64,000 nt of DNA. Source: JAEUMW01 sp963734295 (lineage in GTDB: Bacteria; Pseudomonadota; Gammaproteobacteria; Burkholderiales; JAEUMW01). The position numbers and the translations under genes are program-made. Where the stretch lies: contig CAVTGS010000015.1 of the NCBI GenBank assembly GCA_963734295.1, positions 62,001-126,000 on the forward strand. The letters are read 5' to 3'. Below, in pieces: positions 20,260 to 30,166 of the stretch (within the stretch, counting starts at the first letter, position 1; every line of letters begins with the position of its first letter). The notes beneath the pieces were generated by a model. That model was not told the DNA's origin. It saw nothing but the letters and a program-made list of their open reading frames with translations, and did no database searches.

Positions 20260-20597
20260 CAGAAACTCCTCTCGTCAGACCACTTTCGGTCCGGCTTTAT
20301 ACCCGGAGTTTCCACTTATAGCGCTGTTCAAATTCGTGAGACCACTTCTCGCTCCGTGGTCACCACCAGGACCTTTCCTTCGCAGGGCGCGACGACAGGC
20401 CGGCGCGCGGCAGCGAGGTAGCCGCATTATAGGCGCCCGTATGGGCGCATCCGACGACGGCGAGCAAGACGACCGTTGCCAGAATCAGCCTGCATGAGCG
20501 AACCGCGTTCATCGTTCTTCACCTTCCCGGCTTGGGCGACCCAGGCGCTTGCAGCCGACAGCCCGAGTTGTTATGAAACGGTCGATCCAGGAACCTG

Positions 20598-21272
20598 TCA
20601 CTGCGCCGCGGGTGTCACGAGCAGCGTCTCCGTGTCGCCCGGAGGATTCGGCTCGGTAGCTTCGTGGGAGTTGATGCGCGCGGTCTCGCGCTGATGCTGG
20701 ATTCGTGCAAGTCCTGCGGCCTCCTCCTCGTCGGCGAGTCTCAACTTGCGCTCGCAGTCCTGCCCTTCGCACTTCGTCCGGATGCGTTCCTTCACCTTGA
20801 CTGCCTCGGCGGCAAACTGGCTCGCCCTTTGATCGAAGAATCGATCTCGTTCTTCTGTCGTGGCAAACTCGGCAGGAACCAGCGTGATCGTGATCAGGGG
20901 CTCGTACTTCGTCATCGCGCCGCTCGACGCGTCGACGACGACCCCGACAAGACCACCGAAGAGAATGTTGCCAAAGGTCATCGGCTGAAAGCGCGAGCCG
21001 ACCAGCCCGCTCGCTTCAAGATACCCGTCCTTGACGCAACAAACGCTAAGGTCGATTCGGCTCTTGCTTACCGTTAGAGTCCCCGGAGTCGGGTTCACGA
21101 GACCGACAAGATTGTGGTCTCGGGTGAAAGTACATGCAGCCCCCGCCGGCTCGGTTTGAACCGTCACGGTCTGCGAGGAGCTCGTGGTCAGCGTCGCACA
21201 GCCCCCCGTCGCCAGCAATGCCAATGAAACCAGTCCGGCCCGCGCCGGATGCCGCCCCGTCTTCTTCGCCAT
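20598..21272 (-). CDS. lipoprotein with PEGA-like N-terminal domain
   Basis: About 224 aa from MAKKTGRHPARAG (21272); the longer frame adds an unlikely basic leader. A lipoprotein signal LVSLALLATGGC places the acylated Cys near residue 25. Then TVTVQTEPAGAACTF through NPTPGTLTVSKSRIDLSVCC resembles the PEGA beta-domain found in lipoproteins. A glycine-rich segment (FGNILFGGLVGVVVDASSGA) resembles a membrane-associated glycine zipper. The tail is charged and coiled-coil-like. It lies upstream of the disrupted lipoprotein on the same strand; no function can be assigned. Confidence 0.65.
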   Translation of the reverse strand: MAKKTGRHPARAGLVSLALLATGGCATLTTSSSQTVTVQTEPAGAACTFTRDHNLVGLVNPTPGTLTVSKSRIDLSVCCVKDGYLEASGLVGSRFQPMTFGNILFGGLVGVVVDASSGAMTKYEPLITITLVPAEFATTEERDRFFDQRASQFAAEAVKVKERIRTKCEGQDCERKLRLADEEEAAGLARIQHQRETARINSHEATEPNPPGDTETLLVTPAAQ

Positions 21273-21448
21273 TCTCGCGCCCTTTCTTCGTGTTGTTAGC
21301 TGCCACGGGCCCCCTCCCTTTCTCTCGCGATCCGGCGTCTTCGGCACCGTTACCGATAAATTCACATATAACAAATCTTAGTCAGTAAACATACTCAGTG
21401 CAAGCGAATCCTTGCTGTCCGGCGAACACATCGAAGCGTCCCAGGTGT

Positions 21449-22015
21449 TCAGACGGCGGGATGATCGGTTCTGCCCTCGAAATAGCCGGCGAAGCCGCCG
21501 ATGATGTAGTGATTATCCGCCGAGCCCCCTGCGAAGATGGCGGTGTCTACGCCAGCTCCACCGTCCATAATGTTGTTGCCACCGCCACCTCGAATCGCAT
21601 CATTTCCACCGAAGCCAACAAGCGTGTCGGATCCCGTGCTGCCCGCGATGGAATCATCAAAGGCCAACCACGCGGGAGTGCGCGCCGGCCACGGGATCGT
21701 GTCCAATTGGAGGCTCGACTGGCCCCCGTAGGTCTGTAGGATTCCCTGCCAGTCGAACAACAGGGCAACGATGCCGGTAACGACCCTTTCGAAGACGAGA
21801 AAGTAATAGCCAGTCAAGTTGCTGGCCGACAGCAATGTCATAGTCCGACAGCATTCCCCGCGTAACTTACGGAGTCCGAACCCGGCCCGCCAATCAGGGC
21901 GTCACTGCCACCTTTCCCAGAGATCGTGTCGTTGCCCGCCACCCCCCTCGATCAGATCGTCGCTCGCAGTGCCGTTCAAAACATCGTTATTCGCTGTCCC
22001 TATGATGTGTGCCAT
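21449..22015 (-). pseudogene. decayed RTX-type protein
   Basis: A start at 22015 gives MAHIIGTANNDVLNGTASDD, a typical RTX opening. A one-base slip in a G run restores GNDTISGKGGSDALIGGPGS, which then stops at about 21838. A further frame from 21841 continues with DSIAGSTGSDTLVGFGGND and ends NHYIIGGFAGYFEGRTDHPAV. The tail is the same as in the three larger RTX proteins of this region, but the ~40-aa repeats are missing. Best read as a shortened, broken paralogue; part of the damage could be sequencing error. Confidence 0.55.
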
Positions 22016-22190
22016 GATCCTGCCCCTGGTCGATCGTTCTTGTGTCTATGTTTTGACAATAAACGATCGCGATCAGTGAATCCATGCGCAAGATCAATTT
22101 GCAAAGCTTTTTTTTTGGTGTCGACAAGACGGACTTGATCCATAATTTTCAGTACCTGAGCGTACCGATCCAGTTTTCTCAACCACGTCC

Positions 22191-22835
22191 ATGACCGTTA
22201 CTCGCCGCAGCTTCACCATCGGCGCCCACACGCGGCGCAAGCAGCAGAAGGCCGCGACGCGCGAGCGCATCCTCCAGGCAGCCAAAGAGCTCTTCGCCGA
22301 GCACGGCTACGAGGCCACGACCATGCAGAAGGTCGCTCAGGCCACGGGGTTCTCCGCCGGAAACGTCTTCGTCCACTTTCCCTCCAAGGCCGACGTGCTC
22401 GCGACCCTGATGCACGAAGAAATCGCCGCTCTGGATCGGTTGATCGCGAAGCGGGTGCCGCGGCGGGGCACGGTGCGCGCCCGCCTGCGCAAAGTGTTTG
22501 GGGTGTTTCTGGACTACGCGGTGCCGACCGAGCGGCTATTACGCACGCTGATGGCCTATTCGTGGAGCTGGGACGAACACTGGGAGGCGCGTTTCGAGGG
22601 CAGCATCGCCATCCGCAGACAGCAGATACAAACGATTCTCGAAGACGGCATCCGCTCCGGGGAAATCCGCACTGACGCAGACCTGGAAGCGGTCGGCATC
22701 TGCGTCTTCGGCATCGCAGAAACGCTGTTCAAGGCAGCTCGCTTCTACGGCTACGATCGGAAGCGCTTTCTCGACCAAGCAGACCGGTCGTTACGAGCCC
22801 TCCTTGGGGGAGTGTCAAAGCAACAGGCGCCGTAG
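22191..22835 (+). CDS. TetR/AcrR-family transcriptional regulator
   Basis: 214 aa. The N-terminal HTH is clear: RERILQAAKELFAEHGYEAT, then MQKVAQATGFSAGNVFVHFP, with the FxxK extension FPSKADVL. The C-terminal ligand domain is helical and not assignable to a ligand. It ends 13 bases from the convergent RTX gene, and nothing sits divergently close upstream except the decayed RTX gene, so its target cannot be guessed from context. Confidence 0.9.
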   Translation: MTVTRRSFTIGAHTRRKQQKAATRERILQAAKELFAEHGYEATTMQKVAQATGFSAGNVFVHFPSKADVLATLMHEEIAALDRLIAKRVPRRGTVRARLRKVFGVFLDYAVPTERLLRTLMAYSWSWDEHWEARFEGSIAIRRQQIQTILEDGIRSGEIRTDADLEAVGICVFGIAETLFKAARFYGYDRKRFLDQADRSLRALLGGVSKQQAP

Positions 22836-22848
22836 AGATCCGTACCGA

Positions 22849-25161
22849 TCAGACCAAGAGTTCATCGGTCCTGCCCTCGAAGTAGCCGTTGGTGATGTAG
22901 TGCAGCGTCGCGGCTTCGGTATCGGTGCCGAAGGCCGCCTGCAGATCGACGTAGTTGGCGAGGTACTGCGCGGCATCGAAGAGATCGGTAGCGCGATGCT
23001 CGGCGTAGCCCGCGAGGATGTAGTGATTGACTCCCGCCCCCGCATTCGCGCCGAAGGCACTGATGAGATCGCCGTACGAGGCGATGTACTCAAGGCCGTC
23101 GAAGCTGGTGGTGCGACCCTCGAAGCGCCCGGCCTGGATGTAGTGCGCGGCACCGGCATCCGCGTTCGGCCCCAAAGCGTTCACCAGATCACCGTAGGAG
23201 GCGATGTATTCCAGCCCGTCGAAGGTGACGGTCCGGCCCTCGGCGTAGCCGGCCGCGGCGAAGTGATTCAACCCGGCGGCTCCATTGGCGCCGAACGCGG
23301 CCATGAGATCCACATAGGATGCGAGGTACTCGCGCGCGCTGTCCACACCCGCCGCGGGCAGCACCTGGTCCGCGAAGACGAGCGTCTCGATGGCGGCGAG
23401 GCGATCGACACCTTCCACGGCGCTGCTCACCACCAACTGGCCGCCAGCGCCGAGTACCACGTAGAGCGACCGCGGCCCCACATAGCTCGCGTAGTCGGCG
23501 CCGTCGCCACCGTTCAGGACATCGTTGCCCGGCGCGCCGAAGAGTCCATCGTCCCCGGCCCCGCCCAGTAGACGGTTCGCGCCGACATTGCCCGCGAGGA
23601 TGTTCCCCAGACTGTTACCCGCGCCGTCGATGTCTGCAGCGCCCACGAGCGTGAGGTTCTCGACGTTCGCGGGGAGCGCGAACGAGACAGCGGATTCGAC
23701 GGTATCGATGCCGCCGCCCGACACGATCGATGGCGTCGCGGCGAAGACGTCGGAGACCGTGTTGGGAAGCCCGGGCACAAGATTCGAGGCACTGCTAAGG
23801 AACGCGACGACGCTGCCATCGGCCGCTATGGAGGCACCGAAGCTGTTGTCGTTCGGGTTCAGTCCGGCTTGGCCTTCCGAAACCCTGGTAAGGGCGCCGG
23901 TGACGAGGTCTTTCACGAAGACATCGATAGTGGCCCCGTTGTCACCTGGTACCAGGTTCGAGGCAGCGCTGCGAAAGACTACGTATCGGCCGTCGGGCGA
24001 GATTTGCGGCGCATCGCTCGCGGCATTACCTTCGACGCCGTTCGCGGACGTGGACACGCGCGCGATGACGCCGGTCTCGAGATCCTTGACGAAGATGTCG
24101 GAGACTGCATTCAAGTCGCCCGGAACGAGGTTGGAGGCAGCGCTCTGGAACGCGACGAAGCGCCCGTCCGCCGAGACCGACGGCGCGAAGCTCGAGTCGT
24201 TCGCCTGCCTGCCGTCCGACGCCGTGGAAACCAGCGCAATGGCGCCTGTCGACAGGTTCTTCACGAGGATCCCCGTCACCGCACCGGTGAACCCCGGGAC
24301 CAGATCGAAGGCGTTGCTGCTGAACGCAACCACGCTGCCGTCGCCCGAGATGGCGGGGTCGACGTTGCTTCCGACGGACGAGATGCCCTGGCTATTGGAC
24401 GAAGCGATGACGATCGCGCCGGTCTGCAGATCCTTGACGAAGACGTCGGCCGAGACGTTCCGATCGCCGGCAACCAGATTCGAGGCAAGACTTGCGAAGG
24501 CGACGAAGCGACCGTCTCCCGAGATCGCGCCATCCAGACTGGAGTCGTTCGCCTCGACACCGCGCTCGCTCACCGATGCGCGGACGATCCCGCCCGACGC
24601 GAGATCCTTCACGAAGACATCGGTGGCGAAATTGAGATCGCCCGGCACCAGGTTCGATGCATTGCTCAGGAATGAGACGTAGCGACCATCGGCGCTGATC
24701 GAGGCATTGAAGCTGGTGTCGTTGCCCTGGAACCCGCCCGCGTCGGTCGAGGCACGCAGGACAGCGCCCGTCTGGAGGTCCCTCACGAAAACGTCCTGGA
24801 CGACGTTGGTCTCGCCCGGCACGAGATTGGATGCGAGGCTGCCGAAAGCCACGAATCGTCCGTCCGCCGAAATGGCGGGATTGAAGCTCGTGTTGTTGCC
24901 CTGAGTGCCATCGGCGGCTGCGGACACGCGCACGAGCGAGAGCGGGTTCCCGGTCTCGACCACGCGGTCGCCGGCACTGTCCACCCGGTAGGTGTCGTTA
25001 CCCGCGCCGCCCCGTAGATAGTCGGCGCCGAAGCCGCCGTCGAGCAGGTCCGACCCGCCCTGGCCCACCAGCGCGTCGTCGCCGGCGAGGCCGAACATCA
25101 GGTCATCGGCCGGGGTGCCCAGGAGGAGGTCGTTGCGGGGAGTGCCGATGATCGTCGCCAT
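22849..25161 (-). CDS. RTX protein with PD40-like beta-propeller and C-terminal ~40-aa repeats
   Basis: 770 aa, start ATG 25161 with GGAAGG upstream. Residues ~1-60 are RTX repeats (TPADDLMFGLAGDDALVGQGG). Residues ~80-465 hold about seven repeats of the form SxDGRFVAFxSxASNLVPGDxN then DVFVKDLxTG, a TolB/PD40-type beta-propeller. Residues ~500-605 are RTX-like again. The end is four copies of the YIASYxDL repeat, finishing HYITNGYFEGRTDELLV. It is probably exported by type I secretion, with the propeller binding a ligand or protein. It is intact, unlike the decayed neighbour. Confidence 0.8.
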   Translation of the reverse strand: MATIIGTPRNDLLLGTPADDLMFGLAGDDALVGQGGSDLLDGGFGADYLRGGAGNDTYRVDSAGDRVVETGNPLSLVRVSAAADGTQGNNTSFNPAISADGRFVAFGSLASNLVPGETNVVQDVFVRDLQTGAVLRASTDAGGFQGNDTSFNASISADGRYVSFLSNASNLVPGDLNFATDVFVKDLASGGIVRASVSERGVEANDSSLDGAISGDGRFVAFASLASNLVAGDRNVSADVFVKDLQTGAIVIASSNSQGISSVGSNVDPAISGDGSVVAFSSNAFDLVPGFTGAVTGILVKNLSTGAIALVSTASDGRQANDSSFAPSVSADGRFVAFQSAASNLVPGDLNAVSDIFVKDLETGVIARVSTSANGVEGNAASDAPQISPDGRYVVFRSAASNLVPGDNGATIDVFVKDLVTGALTRVSEGQAGLNPNDNSFGASIAADGSVVAFLSSASNLVPGLPNTVSDVFAATPSIVSGGGIDTVESAVSFALPANVENLTLVGAADIDGAGNSLGNILAGNVGANRLLGGAGDDGLFGAPGNDVLNGGDGADYASYVGPRSLYVVLGAGGQLVVSSAVEGVDRLAAIETLVFADQVLPAAGVDSAREYLASYVDLMAAFGANGAAGLNHFAAAGYAEGRTVTFDGLEYIASYGDLVNALGPNADAGAAHYIQAGRFEGRTTSFDGLEYIASYGDLISAFGANAGAGVNHYILAGYAEHRATDLFDAAQYLANYVDLQAAFGTDTEAATLHYITNGYFEGRTDELLV
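22855..23340 (-). repeat. four-copy YIASYxDL repeat array
   Basis: Four ~40-residue units close the propeller protein, spaced about 120 bases. The order is SAREYLASYVDL, LEYIASYGDLV, LEYIASYGDLI and AAQYLANYVDL. The last two match the terminal pair in the proteins ending at 15084 and 16414. Confidence 0.8.
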
Positions 25162-25338
25162 CCTTGCCGCCTTCCAATAGTTTTATCGAATCCGGAACAT
25201 GCGCCCGCCCGGGAGGACGACATGCGCATGCCCCCGGGCCGTGGGGTCGAGTATAAGACCCGCCGAACGGAACGAACGGTTCCAGGCGACCGACGGACGG
25301 CCGCGAGCAGATCTTGAAGTGCGACGCTCTGGCAGTGC

Positions 25339-25998
25339 TTAGTCCGGCCCGGAAGCACTGCGGATCAGCGCCACGAGCAGGAGATAGAGCATGCCCGCGT
25401 TGCACAGGTGCCAGAGGAAATGAGTGCCGACCGGGAAGGCCGGGCAGACCGCCTCGTCGATCGTGCGGAAGACGAGCGAGACCGTGAAAACACCCGCGGC
25501 CAGGGCGAAGGCGCGTGCCTCGGGATCCTTGTGCGCGGCGAGAAAAACGGCCATCACGATGAGCGTTGCCCACGCGGGTCCGTAGAAGATGGATCCGTTC
25601 AGGAGTTCCCGCGGAAATGCGGCGCTCACACTGAAGTTCAAGAGATGAAAGAGAGCGAAGAGCCCCAGCGTCCCGACCCACCGCAGGCGACCGACCCGGA
25701 CCATGAACGCGAGTAGGAACAAGCTGATGAACAGCAGGATAGGGATCTCGTCTGCGAACTTCGCCCAGCGCGTGGCGAACGTGTGCCACAGCGCGCTCCC
25801 GACGCCGATGGCGAAGAGCAGCGTGATCAGAAGCAGCAGGTCCCAGCTGTTGCGCCACGCGAGTCCCGGCGCCTTGCGCCACTGCCGCAATGCCATCGCC
25901 CCCGCCACGATGAAGGCGAGATTGGTGACGGCGTTGAGCGGCTCGTTCCACAGACCGGGACCAGTGCGTTCGCAATAGGCGTCGAGAAAGTCGACCAT
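25339..25998 (-). CDS. ceramidase-family (CREST) membrane protein
   Basis: About 219 aa starting at MVDFLDAYCERTG (25998); the longer frame would overlap the divergent gene. Family features are seen in order: YCERTGPGLWNEPLNAVTN, GSALWHTFATRWAKFADEIP (the S...H...D part of the site) and GTHFLWHLCNA (the H...H part). About seven hydrophobic segments are present. This is the alkaline-ceramidase/PAQR-like hydrolase superfamily with a membrane-embedded zinc site. The bacterial substrate is unknown. Confidence 0.82.
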   Translation of the reverse strand: MVDFLDAYCERTGPGLWNEPLNAVTNLAFIVAGAMALRQWRKAPGLAWRNSWDLLLLITLLFAIGVGSALWHTFATRWAKFADEIPILLFISLFLLAFMVRVGRLRWVGTLGLFALFHLLNFSVSAAFPRELLNGSIFYGPAWATLIVMAVFLAAHKDPEARAFALAAGVFTVSLVFRTIDEAVCPAFPVGTHFLWHLCNAGMLYLLLVALIRSASGPD

Positions 25999-26053
25999 CG
26001 GAGAGGGCGCTCGGTGGTGGCAAGGATGGCACAGGCCGGATAGTATGAAACGC

Positions 26054-26290
26054 ATGGCGAACTGGCACGTCCGTATCAACGGCACCCCTTGGTGCTGTCG
26101 CGGTGATCTCGAACCAGAGCAGCCCCCGGGGGTCCGCGCTGCCCTGCTCAGGGTCTGCTGCGGCCAGGCGAGCCGCGCGGATGCGTTGAGCCTGAAAGCG
26201 GCGCTGGCCGAGATGGGTTACGCGGCCTGGGACGAGATCGAAATCGTGCAGAGCGCGTGCGAGCTCAGGGACTTGCCGGAAGAGACGTGA
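26054..26290 (+). CDS. small hypothetical protein, 78 aa
   Basis: MANWHVRINGTPWCCRGDLE begins a short frame lying between the divergent ceramidase-like gene and the aldo/keto reductase. It has a Cys pair near the start and another mid-way (RVCCGQ). No family is recognised and no strong ribosome site is visible. It may be a real leader gene for the reductase or a chance frame. Confidence 0.35.
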   Translation: MANWHVRINGTPWCCRGDLEPEQPPGVRAALLRVCCGQASRADALSLKAALAEMGYAAWDEIEIVQSACELRDLPEET

Positions 26291-26330
26291 GCCGCTCTCT
26301 CTTTTCATCTGCTCGGCACGCCCGCCGGCC

Positions 26331-27302
26331 ATGAACTACCGTCGCCTCGGCCGCTCCGGGCTGCAACTCAGCGAGCTTTCGCTGGGGTCCTGGGTCACGT
26401 ACGCAAACCAGCTGGATACCCGCGCCGCGCGCGAGCTGATGGCAGCCGCGTTCGACGCCGGCGTCAATTTCTTCGACAACGCAGAAGTGTATGCGAACGG
26501 TCGCAGCGAGGAGATCATGGGCGCGGTGCTCAAAGCGCTGCGCTGGCCGCGCATGAAGTACGTGGTATCCACCAAGTTCTATTGGGGCATGGGCGAAGGG
26601 CCGAACGAGAAGAACACCTTAAACCGCAAGTATCTGCTGCACGCCATCGACGGATCGCTCGCGCGCCTCAAGCTCGACTACGTCGACATCGTCTTCTGCC
26701 ACCGCGCCGATCCGAACACACCGATCGACGAAACCGTCGGGGCCATGCATGACATCATCGGCCGCGGCAAGGCGCTTTACTGGGGCACCAGCGAATGGCC
26801 GGCGGAAGCGATCCGCACCGCCTGCGACTTCGCCCTGCGCCATCACCTGCACCAGCCCGTGACCGAGCAGGCGCAGTATCACCTCTTTCACCGCACGCGC
26901 GTGGAGTCGGAGTACGCCCCGCTCTGCCAGACGCCCGGCCTCGGTCTCACCACCTGGAGCCCGCTCGCTTCCGGTCTTCTCACCGGCAAGTATCGTCACG
27001 GCATTCCGGCTGGCTCGCGCGCCACACTGGCCAACTACGACTTCCTGCGCGACGGGCTCACCGATCCCGTCCGCAACCGCATCGTGGACGAACTCGAATC
27101 CGTGGCAGGAGACCTAAGCTGCGCGCTCGCGCCGCTGGCGATCGCGTGGTGCCTCAAGAATCCGTCTGTCAGCAGCGTGATACTGGGCGCCACACGTACG
27201 TCGCAGCTCGCGGAGAACCTGAAAGCGCTCGCAGTGGTGCCGAAGCTCACGACCGATGTGATGCAGCGCATCGACTCCATCGTCGGCTCGAACGTCGAGT
27301 GA
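26331..27302 (+). CDS. aldo/keto reductase (Kv-beta-like)
   Basis: 323 aa TIM-barrel reductase. The catalytic tetrad is visible: Asp and Tyr in FFDNAEVYANGRSE, Lys in VVSTKFYWG, His in IVFCHRADP. The NADPH-binding end is present (SSVILGATRTSQLAENL). NAEVYANG and KFYWGMGEGPNEKNTLNRK are typical of the potassium-channel beta-subunit-like branch. It is intact. The substrate is unknown. Confidence 0.88.
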   Translation: MNYRRLGRSGLQLSELSLGSWVTYANQLDTRAARELMAAAFDAGVNFFDNAEVYANGRSEEIMGAVLKALRWPRMKYVVSTKFYWGMGEGPNEKNTLNRKYLLHAIDGSLARLKLDYVDIVFCHRADPNTPIDETVGAMHDIIGRGKALYWGTSEWPAEAIRTACDFALRHHLHQPVTEQAQYHLFHRTRVESEYAPLCQTPGLGLTTWSPLASGLLTGKYRHGIPAGSRATLANYDFLRDGLTDPVRNRIVDELESVAGDLSCALAPLAIAWCLKNPSVSSVILGATRTSQLAENLKALAVVPKLTTDVMQRIDSIVGSNVE

Positions 27303-27315
27303 GAGAGTCCGGTCG

Positions 27316-28935
<1,620 letters not shown>

Positions 28936-29079
28936 GTGCTGGCGTGTTGACGCGGGCTCATCCGCGCGTGATGAGGCTATCCCGCGGGTCCAGCGTGAGG
29001 TGAGGGGAGACGTGGATTATAGCAGCGACGATTCGGTCATTCGGCTGCGGTGCGCATTCTTCGAGGGCCGCGAGCTGCT

Positions 29080-29940
29080 TCAGACGACGGGTCGCGTGCC
29101 TTTGCATTTTGGGAAGGCGGTGCAGCCCCAGAACTCGCTCCCAGCGTTCGTTCCGTGGCGCGCGATCCGCGCAACCATCGGAGCGCCACACGATGGGCAC
29201 GCGGGAGTCCGTGAACTGCTCGCTTCCCCGGACGTTTCGCTGGGGACCGAACGGGATGACCGCTCTGTCTGGATCGCCAAGACATCCGAGAGCTTCGCCA
29301 ACTCCTCCCCGTCGACCAATTCCACGTTTCTTCCCGCCGCGAAGCTCTTCGCCTCGTTCGTAAAGTGGCCGCTGGTGACGACGAAGCCGCCGGCCGCGCC
29401 GGTTGCTGCCATTACTCCGTACAACTCCCGTACGATCTGCACGCCCACTCTTTGAGCCCGCCAATGCTTGCACTGCACGAGGTGTTTCTCGCCGTCCTTG
29501 CGCAAGACGAGGTCAACACCGCCGTCGGCCTGTGTCCCGCCCATCTCCGTCACGACGAACCCTGCGCGGCGGAAGACCTCACCAATCAGAATCTCAAAAT
29601 CCTGCCAGCTCACGTCGGCTAAAGGATTTCGAGACACGGGCGCCAGCAGCGCACCTGCCAAGACTTTGCGCCTGCGGTCGTTAAGCAGAGAAATCGCAGA
29701 GCCAAGCAGGAGAGCGGACGGAAGGAGATACTGTAGGTAGATGGCTGTTGCCTTGAACATGCTCTTACCGGCGACCGAGCCAAGTTCTGGCAAATTGACA
29801 GGACTCGCGAAAGTCATGGTCGCGATGTGGTGGAGTGCGAGGTAGGCGACGATCGCCGATAGGACACCCACCCACCACGGAACCCTTGATGCGACTTTGA
29901 TCAGATCTTCGAAAGGAGACGTGCGATTTCGTCGGGACAT
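29080..29940 (-). CDS. membrane-anchored Mrr-like restriction endonuclease domain protein with C-terminal zinc ribbon
   Basis: About 286 aa from MSRRNRTSPFEDL (29940); upstream in-frame residues look non-coding. Two N-terminal membrane segments (VGVLSAIVAYLALHHIATM and YLQYLLPSALLLGSAISLL) precede an Mrr_cat nuclease fold: WQDFEILIGEVFRRAGF, then GGVDLVLRKDGEKHLVQCKHW holding the D...QxK catalytic residues. A topoisomerase-type C4 zinc ribbon ends the protein (CPSCGAPMVAR...GCTAFPKCKGTR). Such proteins may act on foreign or damaged DNA at the membrane; no methylase is adjacent. Confidence 0.82.
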   Translation of the reverse strand: MSRRNRTSPFEDLIKVASRVPWWVGVLSAIVAYLALHHIATMTFASPVNLPELGSVAGKSMFKATAIYLQYLLPSALLLGSAISLLNDRRRKVLAGALLAPVSRNPLADVSWQDFEILIGEVFRRAGFVVTEMGGTQADGGVDLVLRKDGEKHLVQCKHWRAQRVGVQIVRELYGVMAATGAAGGFVVTSGHFTNEAKSFAAGRNVELVDGEELAKLSDVLAIQTERSSRSVPSETSGEASSSRTPACPSCGAPMVARIARHGTNAGSEFWGCTAFPKCKGTRPVV

Positions 29941-30166
29941 TTCGGTAACCGTAACGTTGCTTCGGTTCTTTCGGAGTTGTGAGCTCAAGGCGTGGCATGT
30001 TGCCGCGCAAACATCTTGACGGGCCGCCACCCGGTCTTGAGGCAGCAAGCGCTGTGCCCATACTTTGTGTCGGCGGCAACCAAACACCTGCCCCATCAGT
30101 GGGTGCGCGCCGCTGCGGCCGGACGGGCGCGCGATAGAAGAGGAGGAGAAGTCAGAGCCGGACCGG

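Larger units (their letters stand above)
18981..20330 (-). mobile_element. IS3-family insertion sequence
   Basis: The element holds overlapping orfA/orfB. Imperfect inverted ends are visible: read inward, the right end gives TGAACAGCGCTATAAGTGGA and the left end TGAACAACTTTCCCC, then TATAAGTGGA and CTCCGGG. So the conserved core is TGAACA...TATAAGTGGA...CTCCGGG. No clear 3-4 bp target duplication is seen at the chosen edges, so the outer limits are uncertain by several bases. It is inserted in the lipoprotein gene. Confidence 0.78.
18565..20512 (-). pseudogene. lipoprotein gene interrupted by an IS3 element
   Basis: The 5' part starts at ATG 20512 (MNAVRSCRLILATVVLLAVV then the lipobox Cys), with GAAGGTGAAG upstream. 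A one-base slip restores EGKVLVVTTEREVVSRI just before the insertion at about 20330. The 3' part resumes at about 18980 with TNGTTSEATLAAFSDAF, followed by SFTYEYNQLKNVGFAITPT. A second slip in a CCC run near 18690 restores the frame to AAEVVAARESKPVAQ and a stop at 18565. The two halves fit one roughly 200-aa outer-membrane lipoprotein. The family is not named with certainty. The insertion makes loss of function certain. Confidence 0.75.
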
